A stretch of DNA of 64,000 nucleotides from CAZUCE01 sp964619265 (lineage in GTDB: Bacteria; Planctomycetota; UBA1135; GCA-002686595). The notes under the pieces were generated by a model. The model worked only from the letters and a program-made list of their open reading frames with translations, was not told the origin of the DNA and did not search any database. Location: assembly GCA_964619265.1 (NCBI GenBank), contig CAZUCE010000005.1:1-64000 (forward strand). The letters are read 5' to 3'. The position numbers and the translations under genes are program-made. Of this stretch, positions 42,034 through 50,828 are shown piece by piece (within the stretch, counting starts at the first letter, position 1; each line of letters starts with the position of its first letter).

Positions 42034-43289
42034 GATCCGGGTACCTCACGCACACGCCAGCCGAGTTGTTCGAGTTGGGTCTGCGCGTAGTGCGGAAGGC
42101 CACCCAGCGCTAAATCGTGATGCACCCGAAATTGGCCAGCCAGGTCCACTCGATCGGCCGAGAGCGAACCGAAGAGCTGCGCGTTGCTTTGGAGGAAAAC
42201 CGGCCCATTCGGAGCAACGACTGCCGCGTGAACCTCCGATTGATCCCCCATTTCAAGGGGACCTGCACCATCCTCTGCTGTCTGGCCCAGGCAAAACAGA
42301 AACACATCGGTCGGCAATTCCTGGACCGAAGCCAATTTGGCCCCCTCGTCCAGGGCAACCGTTCCGGCGACGAGGATCTCTACCGGTCCACCTGAGGCAT
42401 CCACGATCAACTCTGCGCCCGGCTCGAGTTCCAGGCTCTCCATTACATAGGTGCCCGGTCCGAACAGGGTCAGTTTCGCGCCGGCTCCAACGACCACATC
42501 GCCGCCGGGCAGCTCGCCCACGTGAAGCTCATTCGACTCAGCAGGCGGCACCAACCAGCCTTCGCCCCCATTCGCGTCCCCGCTTGCCTCAAGCATGTTG
42601 GACTCGGGCAGAAAGCCGGGCCCGGCCGCTTGCACGAGGGATCCATGCACTTGTGCTTGGTCGAAGATCAACGGGCTGATTTCCGGCGCATAAATCAGGT
42701 CCCCATAAACCTGCGCCGACCCGTCAAGCTCCAGGCTGCCCAGGCTGGCGATCGAAGCCTGGCTGCCGCCGACCGGAATCGAGCCTGAGGAACCGAGGGT
42801 TGCGTCCGGGTAGGCCGAGGCCGAGGAGTCGTAGCTGTCCACCACCGCGTCGCCTGTCATCGAGACCCCGGCCATTCCGAAGGCACCATGTTCAAACGCC
42901 TGAGCCATTTCGCGCTTTACAATCGACTCAATCCCGATTTGCGCTCGTCCATCCCAGGCGCCAGCGTGCAGGCGGAAGTGCTCTGGCTGAAACTCGAGCT
43001 CAGAGACTTCCACGAAGGCATACGCTTCGCCCAGGCTCCAAGGAGCACCCATGGGGATCAGCTTGCCATCGCCCAGCCTGGCCAGATCTTCAGAGACGAT
43101 CGCAAGAGCCGCTTGTGCAGCCAATTTCGCGTTGAGTCGCTGACCTGCGGCACGCCGCTCCCCGTCGCTGGCCAGGGTGACTTGAACGATGCTGAGCGAC
43201 AGAGCCGCGAGAGCCATCACGGCCAAGACCATCGCGAGGAGCACACTGCCCCGCCTGCGCACGGTTTGCTGCTTGGAAGAGAACGGCAT
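42030..43289 (-). CDS. PilX/GspK-like prepilin with C-terminal beta domain
   Basis: A 419-residue protein from the ATG at 43289 (16 bases after the upstream stop). A basic start, TVRRRGSVLLAMVLAVMALA, gives a type IV prepilin-like hydrophobic helix without Glu at position 5, as in PilX/GspK minor pilins. Residues about 140-400 contain repetitive beta segments (GSIPVGGSQASIASLGSLEL, GTYVMESLELEPGAELIVDA) resembling the DUF7305-type domain of large planctomycete and myxobacterial prepilins. It is probably a tip or priming subunit of a pilus or type II-like pseudopilus. Confidence 0.75.
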   Translation of the reverse strand: MPFSSKQQTVRRRGSVLLAMVLAVMALAALSLSIVQVTLASDGERRAAGQRLNAKLAAQAALAIVSEDLARLGDGKLIPMGAPWSLGEAYAFVEVSELEFQPEHFRLHAGAWDGRAQIGIESIVKREMAQAFEHGAFGMAGVSMTGDAVVDSYDSSASAYPDATLGSSGSIPVGGSQASIASLGSLELDGSAQVYGDLIYAPEISPLIFDQAQVHGSLVQAAGPGFLPESNMLEASGDANGGEGWLVPPAESNELHVGELPGGDVVVGAGAKLTLFGPGTYVMESLELEPGAELIVDASGGPVEILVAGTVALDEGAKLASVQELPTDVFLFCLGQTAEDGAGPLEMGDQSEVHAAVVAPNGPVFLQSNAQLFGSLSADRVDLAGQFRVHHDLALGGLPHYAQTQLEQLGWRVREVPGS

Positions 43290-43305
43290 GGAAGTGGCGG
43301 CGGAC

Positions 43306-43959
43306 TCAATTGCGGAGCCGAACCCGGCCCTCCAATTGGAGGTCGAACGGCTGGTCTTCACCGCGGACCGCCCCCTGCGCCGAAAGGTGAATTCGAAGGC
43401 TGTCGTTCTCACGGCGGATCACGAAGCCCGGTTCATCGACCAACCCATCTCCGTCGTTGTCGATCAAGTCGGCCAGCTCGCCCGTCCCCAAGGCACAGAT
43501 TCCTCTCATCAGCACCTGTTCGCGAGCTGTGCCGGCGGGGTCGCGTACGAGGATCAATTCAAGCTCATCGACCAAGCGGTCCCCGTCGTCGTCGAAGCCG
43601 TTGGGTAGCTCCCCGGTTTCGAGGCGCGTGTGAAGCCGATACTGAACTTCGTCGGTCGAACCGAAGATCACATGCTTGAACAACAGGTCTGAAGTGCCCA
43701 ATTCACCGGTGGGATCCGGTACCAGCGTTCCGAGCTGGGCGGGTTCCAAGGCGTTCTGGACTTGCTCGAGCGCCAGAATCAGCCGCGCTTCCGCGATGAC
43801 GCGTGCGCTTGACGATTCATAGGCGTGGGAGGTGCGACCTACCGTTCCAAACGCGGCCAAGAGGCCGATGGTGAACAGGGTCGTCCCGATGGCCAACTCG
43901 AACAGAGAGAGGCCGACTTGGGCAATGGATTGACCTTTTTCCTTCGACTGAACCTTCAT
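43306..43959 (-). CDS. PilW/GspJ-like prepilin with Asp-rich loops
   Basis: A 217-residue protein. The prepilin peptidase site is VGLSLFELAIGTTLF (cleavage after Gly, Glu at +5), followed by a hydrophobic helix, typical of minor pilins PilW/GspJ. Two similar acidic loops occur, NGFDDDGDRLVDE and DLIDNDGDGLVDE, matching the calcium-binding DxDxDG pattern of thrombospondin-type-3 or dockerin repeats. It overlaps the upstream prepilin gene by 4 bases. Calcium binding is inferred from pattern alone. Confidence 0.8.
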   Translation of the reverse strand: MKVQSKEKGQSIAQVGLSLFELAIGTTLFTIGLLAAFGTVGRTSHAYESSSARVIAEARLILALEQVQNALEPAQLGTLVPDPTGELGTSDLLFKHVIFGSTDEVQYRLHTRLETGELPNGFDDDGDRLVDELELILVRDPAGTAREQVLMRGICALGTGELADLIDNDGDGLVDEPGFVIRRENDSLRIHLSAQGAVRGEDQPFDLQLEGRVRLRN

Positions 43960-44603
43960 AGCTCCTGGTCCCCGGCTGCAGAATCGCCTTGCGAACCTGT
44001 GTTTCCGGCCCCAGCACCTTCAGGGACAAAAGCGGTGGTCGGGCCGTCGAACGCACTGCCCAGCCAGGTGCGTAGTTCGACTTCCTGAACGCTGCTTACG
44101 GAACGCCAACGAACCCGAACGACGACGGGAAGCAGCCGGTAGTCCTCGGCTACGCTGGCGGCGGTTATCTGACCGTCGCCGTTGAGATCGAAGGGGAGCC
44201 CGAAGCGGAGCGCTTCCAAGTCTTCACGCAGCTCTAGTTCTCCCGCCGGAGTGACTCCCACCGGAAACAGAATTTGGCCGGGAAGGCCATCGGGGTCGTC
44301 TTCGGCCGCCTGAAGGTGGCCTGCGGAGAATCCAGGGCCCGGAGCGATTCCGCTGACCGGGTTGTCCCCCAGATTGGCGTTGTAGCGGGCGAAGACTTCT
44401 TCGACAGGCAAGTCCATGAGGTTCTCAAGAACCTCCTGAGCAGATGTGGTTGCGAGAGCTCGCTCCGCGATGCTGCGTTGCTGCTGCATGCTGGCCATCG
44501 CGGTCCGGCTAAAGGCGAGGACCGCTGTGACCAGGACCACCAGGGCAATCAGGGCCTCCACGAGGAGGCTTCCGGCTCGGGGGCCGGTGAAGGAAGGCTT
44601 CAT
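43956..44603 (-). CDS. PilV/GspI-like prepilin
   Basis: A 215-residue protein with the prepilin site AGSLLVEALIALVVLVTAVL (Gly then S-L-L-V-E), followed by SAQEVLENLMDLPVEEVFAR, as in minor pilins PilV/GspI. A loop FDLNGDGQITAA fits a DxNxDG EF-hand-like pattern. It is the first gene of a four-gene unit (three prepilin-like proteins and a HEAT protein) with translational coupling between members. No assembly ATPase, peptidase or secretin gene is in the window, so the machine must be encoded elsewhere. Confidence 0.8.
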   Translation of the reverse strand: MKPSFTGPRAGSLLVEALIALVVLVTAVLAFSRTAMASMQQQRSIAERALATTSAQEVLENLMDLPVEEVFARYNANLGDNPVSGIAPGPGFSAGHLQAAEDDPDGLPGQILFPVGVTPAGELELREDLEALRFGLPFDLNGDGQITAASVAEDYRLLPVVVRVRWRSVSSVQEVELRTWLGSAFDGPTTAFVPEGAGAGNTGSQGDSAAGDQEL

Positions 44604-44742
44604 CGAGTCAGGGTTCTCTCGAAGCAGTCGGTTTCGGTGGGATTGCGGGCCCCGGGGTGGGCCAGTTTCCCAGGCGAAACTTCGGGCAACGGACTCCTCG
44701 ACAGGGAGGCCAGGGCGTCTTGAAGCGGAGGCCCTAAATTGC

Positions 44743-44791
44743 GAGCGGGCCGGCTGGAGAGGGTGATGTTCCCTCTTCAGCCGGCCCGCTC
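44743..44791 (-). terminator. Terminator hairpin after second selenoprotein gene
   Basis: A 21-bp inverted repeat with one G-T position (GAGCGGGCCGGCT... paired with ...AGCCGGCCCGCTC) and a 7-base loop (TGATGTT) lies 16 bases beyond the selenoprotein stop at 44807 on the minus strand. After the stem the minus strand continues GCAATTTAGG, a short T-rich tract, consistent with an intrinsic terminator separating this gene from the prepilin operon. Confidence 0.75.
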
Positions 44792-44806
44792 TTCACTCGG
44801 GGCGGC

Positions 44807-46330
44807 CTACTCGCCGCCTTCTTCGAGCAGTTCGGCGCGCAGCGCCTCGTCGATAGGAATCGGGGCGACTTTGCCGATATCCGGGTCGAATTCGGTCCAC
44901 GTGATGCCGTCGATCGCACCTTGCCGAAGGTGCGCCTTGCGGTCGAGTTTGCGCCACTCGCCCTGGAATTTTTGCAGGGCCGCGTGGATCTCGGTCCGCC
45001 ATTCCTCGGCCGTTCCGTCGGCCGCAATCTCGTACCAGACTTCGCCCTCCAATCCGAACGGATCGGGAGCGAGGAAGACCAGGCCAGGGCCCTCGGAACC
45101 TCCGATGACGTGGCGAATCTTCCGGGCCTGGATCCACTCGTCCTGGCTCAATCGGACCACGTGGAGGCGGCCAGCGATGCCTTCCTCAAAGACCAAGGGA
45201 GCCAGTTGTTGCTCCATGGCCTCGCCACCTTCAGCGGGATGAATCACCGCGAGAACGCCGCGCGAATCCGCCGAGGCGATGTTCAGCGCCTGGCTCAAAT
45301 CAGGCATAACCGGGAGCAACGGGATTTCGTTTTCGGTCCCTGCCTTGGCCGGGTACATCGCGATCAGCTCACGCATGACCTCGGCGATCCCGTTGCCATC
45401 TTGAACGCGGAGGTACTCCTCTTTGTTCTTGCGAAGCATCTCGGCATCGTCTGCGTCAATCTCGGTGTCTAGGCTCCGCAAGTGCAGCAGGAACTGTTCG
45501 AGCTGCGCATCTGTGTAGCCATCCAGCCCCTCGAGGAACATGCGCCGGCGGCCCGGGCGAGTACCGAAGTACACCGACCGCTCGTCCGGGAATTGGTCGG
45601 CCTTCAGCCCCGGTGCATCAGGAGCGAACAAGCAGAACACGGTGTTCTGCGTATTGCCCTTCTGACCGAAGGACCCGAGCAGCTTGAGCTCTCGATTGTG
45701 GTTTTGCTCGCTGTACCAGGGGTTCATGCGAACGTTGATGAAATCGCGGGAGGCCACCGTGACGGCCGCGTTGAGAAGGCCACGCCTTCTCAGGTTTTCC
45801 GTACCCTGTCACCAAGTGCCGGGGACGTTGACCCCCTGTTCGGGACAGCGCGGACTTCCAAAGTGCAGCATCAACGGCTTGCCGGTGCGCTCAACTTCGG
45901 CGATGGCGTCTTCCCAGGTTCCGTACCAGACGATCCCGCCCGGAACCGGCTGACTGAGCGGATCGTTGCCGCCGAGCGCAACCTCTTCGTAGGGACCGCG
46001 CTTGACCTTCGCCTTAGCGGCCAAGACGGCGGGCGGCGAGAACACGGTCCCGCCCTCGGCGAGTTGGTCGGCGTACTGCGCCGCGCTTGGGGACGCCGAA
46101 CCGGTTGCCGGGTTTTGGGCTCCTTTGGTTTGGGCGACCAGGCCTTCTGTTCCGCTGGCCGGATCGGCAGTGCCGGTCGCGTTGTTCGCGGCCTGCTGCG
46201 ACTGGGCCGGCGTCTGGGAAACCTGGGGGGGGGAAGGTTCTGTGGGGTCGGACTTACCTTGTCGCGTTCCCGCGTAGTAGGCACCGCCCGCGGCGAGAAC
46301 CACGAGGGCGCCGATGGCAATTCGGTTCAT
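44807..46330 (-). CDS. Membrane-anchored thioredoxin-like selenoprotein (VPGTWU)
   Basis: Reading through the in-frame UGA at 45811-45809 gives a 507-residue protein from the ATG at 46330. Residues 3-21 are a membrane anchor and about 25-100 a Pro/Gln/Ser/Ala-rich linker. A thioredoxin-like domain follows, in which GKPLMLHFGSPRCPEQGVN leads into VPGTW-Sec174-Q-G-T. The 330 residues after Sec continue without interruption: a long helical part and a second thioredoxin-like region lacking Cys (about 365-470, SRGVLAVIHPAEGGEAMEQQ, GPGLVFLAPDPFG). The Sec has a Thr, not a Cys, three residues on (UxxT). A perfect hairpin follows the UGA. It is likely a periplasm-facing redox protein; the partner is unknown. 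Confidence 0.87.
45772..45811 (-). promoter_or_regulatory. SECIS-like hairpin after UGA of second selenoprotein
   Basis: The UGA (45811-45809) is followed after 16 bases by a perfect 8-bp stem (TGAGAAGG / CCTTCTCA) closing a CGTGG loop (hairpin 45772-45792), extendable by one C-G pair. The loop lies 28-32 bases from the U of UGA and has G as its second base. Spacing and loop content fit the bacterial SECIS model. Confidence 0.78.
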
Positions 46331-46711
46331 GAGCTGAGAAGCATCAGGAGGGGTGGAGGGAGGAGCTAGCCTCGGGGCAGCACGAGCCAGGGAGCCCGGT
46401 TGGGCAGCTCGTCCGGGGAGTTTGAAACCCAGAGAAACCACAGCCCAAAGGGAGACCTCCGTATCGATCGATCTCCCGAATTATGCCACTCAGAGGGCAT
46501 CGCGGCTGGTTTATGCCCGCTCCATCGAGGCGGAACGCCCTTTTCCCCTGCGATCGAGCTGCAGAGGGTCCAGCTGGCCGCCCCATCGGGCTGATCGGCT
46601 CGCCGGGCAAGCGCCTGCTCGGCCAGAAAAGCCCAACCGGACCCCCCCGGGCGGCCGCCTGGCCATGCAGTCCGCTCATGAGTCCTGGAAGGTGCCTCCC
46701 CCCCCGCGTCC
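46331..46711. other. Intergenic region upstream of second selenoprotein
   Basis: This 381-base gap between the radical SAM stop and the selenoprotein start shows no convincing gene. On the minus strand it would hold the selenoprotein promoter and leader. Visible items are a CATAAT, -10-like, at 46485-46480 without a clear -35 box, and an imperfect hairpin at 46450-46477 (GGGAGA / TCTCCC) enclosing a GATCGATC palindrome. No ribosome binding site precedes the start. Confidence 0.4.
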
Positions 46712-48124
46712 TCAGGCGCGGCGGCGGAAGAGCGTGAAGTACCGGGCCACCTTGCCCACCAAGCGTCCCGGGGTCTTTAGCTCGCGAGCAATGCGCCGAG
46801 GGCGGAGGTAGAAACTTCGGTAGGCCTCGCGAATCTTGGCCTCGATTTGGTCGGCGCTCATGTGTTCGTTGCCTTCGAGGGCCTGGAAGCCGGTCATCGT
46901 GGCGTAGTCGAAATCCCGTTCGCCGCGCAGCATCTGGTACAGCGGCGTTCCAGGGTAGGCCGTCACCGCGCAGAACTGGACTTGATCCGGATCTAAGCGC
47001 TCGACAAACCGCAGGGTTTCGTCCGCCATCGCTGGTGTTTCTTCGGGGAATCCGATCATGCAGAACGCGCGGGTCTCGATCCCCACGTCACGCGCAGCTC
47101 GGAAGACCTCGACGGCCTGATCCAGATCCTTCAGCTTGTTGCCGCAGTGTTTTTTCTGGATCTCTGCATTGCCGGATTCGACTCCGAGCGAAATATGCCG
47201 GCATCCGGCAGCCGCCATTTTTTGGAGAAGGGGCCGATCCAGGGTCTTTACGGCGGTCTCGCACTGCCATTCGAGCTCGGTCATGCCGCGCTCGAGGATG
47301 CCGTCGCAAATTTCATGTACCCGGTCTTTGCGGGTGGTGAAGATCGGGTCGCGGAAAACCACATGCCGCAGTCCGTGCTGAAAGTACAAGTCTTCTAGCT
47401 CGGTCAGAACACTGGCCGGACTCCGGAATCGGAATCGCAGCCCTTGGGCCAACGTGTAGCCACAGAACGAACAGTTCAAGGGGCACCCGCGGGAGCTCTT
47501 GACCGTCGTGATCGCGCCTTCGACCCCGGGGAAGCGGTAGAGGCTATTGTCGAGCAGATGGCGCGCCGGTATCGGCAGGGCATCCAGGTCGGAAATTTTC
47601 TCGCGCTCCGCCTCGTGGACGATTTCGCCATCGGAAGCGCGCCGGTACGTGATGCCCTCCACGCCTTCGAATTGGCCGCCTTCAGCGGCCCGGCGAACCA
47701 GGTCGCGAACGGTGTATTCCGGCTCGCCGCGCACGACGACATCGACATTTTCGTCGGAGAAAATCTCGCCGGGGGTGTAGGTCACCTGGGATCCGAGGAT
47801 GGCCACCGGCGTCTTGGCGCTCGCCCGAATCCGTTTGGCAAGCGCCAGATCTTGGTCCAGTGAAGTGCTCGAGCTGTCCATGCAGACAAATCCGGGCTCT
47901 AGCGCCACGACCTTGGCCAGAGTTCCGTCGGCATCCAGGTCGAGGGGATCGGCGTCGAGGATGGTGACCTCGTGTCCATCGGCCTCGAGCACGGAGGCGA
48001 CATGGGCCAGCTCGATCGGCGGATAAAGCAGACCGGGATTGACGGCCATACCGAAGCCTCCCATCAAGCCGCGGCTCACGCGGAATTCAGGCGGGCTGGG
48101 AGGATTGAGAAGGACGATCTTCAA
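46712..48124 (-). CDS. B12-binding-domain radical SAM protein
   Basis: A 470-residue protein with an N-terminal cobalamin-binding-like domain (KIVLLNPPSPPEFRVSRGL, LYPPIELAHVASVLEADGH, VTILDADPLDLDADG) and a radical SAM core with CxxxCxxC in SSRGCPLNCSFCGY, then RHVVFRDPIFTTRKDRVHEI and CRHISLGVESGNAEIQKKH. The C-terminal part resembles BchE/HpnJ-type enzymes. The start codon is TTG: the conserved KIVLLNPP begins directly after it. It resembles the protein at 8292-9701 in layout, but the two are not close copies. The substrate is unknown. Confidence 0.87.
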   Translation of the reverse strand: MKIVLLNPPSPPEFRVSRGLMGGFGMAVNPGLLYPPIELAHVASVLEADGHEVTILDADPLDLDADGTLAKVVALEPGFVCMDSSSTSLDQDLALAKRIRASAKTPVAILGSQVTYTPGEIFSDENVDVVVRGEPEYTVRDLVRRAAEGGQFEGVEGITYRRASDGEIVHEAEREKISDLDALPIPARHLLDNSLYRFPGVEGAITTVKSSRGCPLNCSFCGYTLAQGLRFRFRSPASVLTELEDLYFQHGLRHVVFRDPIFTTRKDRVHEICDGILERGMTELEWQCETAVKTLDRPLLQKMAAAGCRHISLGVESGNAEIQKKHCGNKLKDLDQAVEVFRAARDVGIETRAFCMIGFPEETPAMADETLRFVERLDPDQVQFCAVTAYPGTPLYQMLRGERDFDYATMTGFQALEGNEHMSADQIEAKIREAYRSFYLRPRRIARELKTPGRLVGKVARYFTLFRRRA

Positions 48125-48230
48125 GGGCGCGGTCCGGGGAGGCAGAAGCTCACTCTCCCGAGTCTATCCCGCCCTCGCGGTGTCGAGGGTGCCTGTCCGG
48201 CCGGTCCCCGCGCTTCTGGGGCCCGGCGGG

Positions 48231-48272
48231 GCCCAGGAGCTAGGGCCCAGGAGCTAGGGCCCAGGAGCCGGG
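48231..48272. repeat. Three tandem 14-bp repeats
   Basis: Three head-to-tail copies of GCCCAGGAGCTAGG (third copy ends CCGGG) lie in the 268-base gap between pheT and the radical SAM gene. The gap has no convincing gene. Low-complexity slippage is the simplest origin. No function is evident. Confidence 0.85.
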
Positions 48273-48392
48273 GTCCGGTGGGTTCGGGGATGGGGAGTCC
48301 CGGCTCCGGTTCGAACTCAACCCGGCAGGGGCCCATCGCCCTCCAGGGCTTTTCGGAAGCGGGGCTCTCCGGAGGAAGGGCTCTCCGGTGAT

Positions 48393-50801
48393 CTACTCCC
48401 TGCGAAGTTCGATCCCCTCGCGCTCCGCCGAGCGTTGGAGGCGATCCAGATATTTGGAGAGGTCCTTCTCTTCGAGGGTTCGATCGGCCGCTTGGAGAAC
48501 CACGTGCCAGGCCAGGGATTTCTTCCCCTCGCCCAGCGACTCGCCGCGATAGACGTCAAACAGCTCCAGCGAAGCAACCAGCCCCTTTCCAGAACGCTCG
48601 ATGAGGGTGCCCAGTTCGGCGGCAGGACGTTGTTCGTCACAGGACAGGGCCACGTCGAGCTTGACTCCCGGGAACTTCGGCACCGGTCGGTACGGCGTGC
48701 CGAGCGGTTCCGACGCAAGCAGGCCATCGATGGAGAGCGTCGCAATGGCGACATCATGATCCAGCTCAAACCGGCTTGCGACCCTCGGGTCCAGACGGCC
48801 GATTTCACAAACTCCACCAGGGGCTCGAAGCGTGGCCTTCGGATGCAACCAGGGGGCGGGCGCCTCAACGAGTGGGCCGAGCTTAAGAGGTGCCAGCCCC
48901 AATGCCCGAAGGAGGTCTTCGAGAACGCCTCGCAGTTCGAGCAGCGCGTCCGCGTCGAACCGATCTTCGGCTCCTGCACGCGGGCGAATCAGAACGAGTC
49001 CGAGTTCCCGAACCTCGGCCGGCTCCCCGGAGTCGCTGGAGGATTCAGGGCGATAGCCCTTCCCGACCTCAAACAGGCGGACTTCGCCTGTGTGGTGCAC
49101 GTTGCGCGCGGCTTGGGCGATCAGTGTCTCCATCACCGAGCGTCTCACACGGGATTCCCCCTCGGCGACCGGATTGATCACGGCAACGTGCGGCAAGTCG
49201 CTCGCGCCGAGACGCTCGAGGGCAGCATCGGAGGCGAAGCTGTAGCCGAGCGATTCATGGAAGCGACCGGCACCGGACAGGCGATCTTGGATCCTGGCCA
49301 CCAAGGAGCGGCGGGCGTCTTTCGGAGGAGGCGTCACCGCGGCGACCAATTGTGCCTCGGGAATGGCTCCGTAGCCGATCGACCGTCCAACCTCCTCGAT
49401 CAAATCCTCCGGAATGGTCACATCACGCGTTGCGCGATGGCTCGGCACGCCGATTTTCATCGGAGCGGTTCCGTCCACGCGAAAGCCCAGCTGGGTCAGG
49501 GTTGCAGCAATGCCCTGATCCGAGATATCGCTGCCCAGGAGCGATCGAACCCGATTCGGATCGAGCTCGATCTCACTGGAAGGGTCGGTCCATTCACCGA
49601 CATCTGTTCTCGCCTGGGGCAACTGGAGGCCTGGCTGAACTTCGCGTAGCAACTGGACCACCCGGGCGGCCGCGGCCGGAACCAAAAGCGGATCCAGGTG
49701 CTTTTCGAAACGCGCCGAAGCGTCGGTCCTGAGCCCTAGGCGCGCTGCGGTTCGCCGAACGGTGATCGCGTCAAAATTGGCTACTTCCAGCAGGACCTGG
49801 GTCGTTCCGGCCTCCACCGCGCTGGCTTCGCCGCCCATCACCCCAGCCAGAGCGACTGGGCCTGAGCCTGAGGCGATCACCAGATCTGAACCCGTGAGTT
49901 CGCGCTCCTCACCGTCCAGAGTCTTCATTCGCTCGCCGTCGCCCGCAGTTCGAATCACAAGGCCTTGTTCCACGCGGCTTCGGTCGAACAAATGGTTCGG
50001 TTGGCCGAGGTCGAGCTGCACGTAGTTCGAAACGTCGACCAACAGATCGATAGGCCGCTGGCCCACAGCCAGCAGGGCCAAGCGCATCCACAGGGGGCTT
50101 GCCTCAACCCGAACGCCGTCGATGGCCAGGGCCAGGTAGCGCGAGCATAGCGGGGTTTGAATTTCAACCGACGGCCCCTTGGCCGAGCCCGTGGCCGGGA
50201 GCTTCTCCTCGATGGGAAGCAGCTCCCGCCCCAGCAAGGCGGCCAATTCGCGAGCGAATCCGCGGTGCCCCCAAAGGTCGGGTCGGTGGGTGATCGACTT
50301 GTTGTCGACCTCGAAAACGGTGTCGCAAAAGTCAAGGGCTTCCGCCACCGGTTGCCCAATCGCCGCGGGTTCGCCGCCAGCGTCCGGCAGAACCCAAATG
50401 CCATCGTGCTCGTCGCCTAGGTCCAGTTCACGCACCGAGCAGATCATCCCGATCGATTCAACGCCGCGAATCTTCGACTTCTTGATCTTAAAATTCCCCG
50501 GCAACACCGTCCCCACGGTGGCCACGGCGACCCGCTGACCCGCCCCCACGTTGGGAGCGCCGCAGACGATCTGCAGCGGGTCTCCCGCACCCACGTCCAC
50601 CCGGCAAACACCGAGCTTATCGGCGTCGGGATGGGGCTCCCGTTCCAGCACATGCCCCACGGTGACCGCGGAGAGCTGGGGTGCGAACGGCTCGGTGCCT
50701 TCGATTTCGGCGACGTGCAACGTCAAAAGACGCGCCACCTCGTTCGGGGCCGTATCCGAGAGGTCCACGTGGCGAGCCAGCCAGCGATAGGAGAGCTTCA
50801 T
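48393..50801 (-). CDS. pheT: Phenylalanyl-tRNA synthetase beta subunit
   Basis: An 802-residue protein of standard bacterial PheT length. The N-terminal region (KLSYRWLARHVDLSDTAPNE) is followed by the tRNA-binding OB domain (PHPDADKLGVCRVDVGAGDP, LQIVCGAPNVGAGQRVAVAT). Then come the B3/B4 editing domain, B5 (KIGVPSHRATRDVTIPEDLI), the catalytic-like core (AVINPVAEGESRVRRSVMET) and the C-terminal anticodon-binding domain (FPGVKLDVALSCDEQRPAAE). With PheS it forms the alpha2-beta2 enzyme that charges tRNA-Phe. It starts 27 bases after pheS and ends the infC-rpmI-rplT-pheS-pheT run. Confidence 0.97.
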   Translation of the reverse strand: MKLSYRWLARHVDLSDTAPNEVARLLTLHVAEIEGTEPFAPQLSAVTVGHVLEREPHPDADKLGVCRVDVGAGDPLQIVCGAPNVGAGQRVAVATVGTVLPGNFKIKKSKIRGVESIGMICSVRELDLGDEHDGIWVLPDAGGEPAAIGQPVAEALDFCDTVFEVDNKSITHRPDLWGHRGFARELAALLGRELLPIEEKLPATGSAKGPSVEIQTPLCSRYLALAIDGVRVEASPLWMRLALLAVGQRPIDLLVDVSNYVQLDLGQPNHLFDRSRVEQGLVIRTAGDGERMKTLDGEERELTGSDLVIASGSGPVALAGVMGGEASAVEAGTTQVLLEVANFDAITVRRTAARLGLRTDASARFEKHLDPLLVPAAAARVVQLLREVQPGLQLPQARTDVGEWTDPSSEIELDPNRVRSLLGSDISDQGIAATLTQLGFRVDGTAPMKIGVPSHRATRDVTIPEDLIEEVGRSIGYGAIPEAQLVAAVTPPPKDARRSLVARIQDRLSGAGRFHESLGYSFASDAALERLGASDLPHVAVINPVAEGESRVRRSVMETLIAQAARNVHHTGEVRLFEVGKGYRPESSSDSGEPAEVRELGLVLIRPRAGAEDRFDADALLELRGVLEDLLRALGLAPLKLGPLVEAPAPWLHPKATLRAPGGVCEIGRLDPRVASRFELDHDVAIATLSIDGLLASEPLGTPYRPVPKFPGVKLDVALSCDEQRPAAELGTLIERSGKGLVASLELFDVYRGESLGEGKKSLAWHVVLQAADRTLEEKDLSKYLDRLQRSAEREGIELRRE

Positions 50802-50828
50802 GGGACGGTAGCTTGGTGCAGGCGGGAC

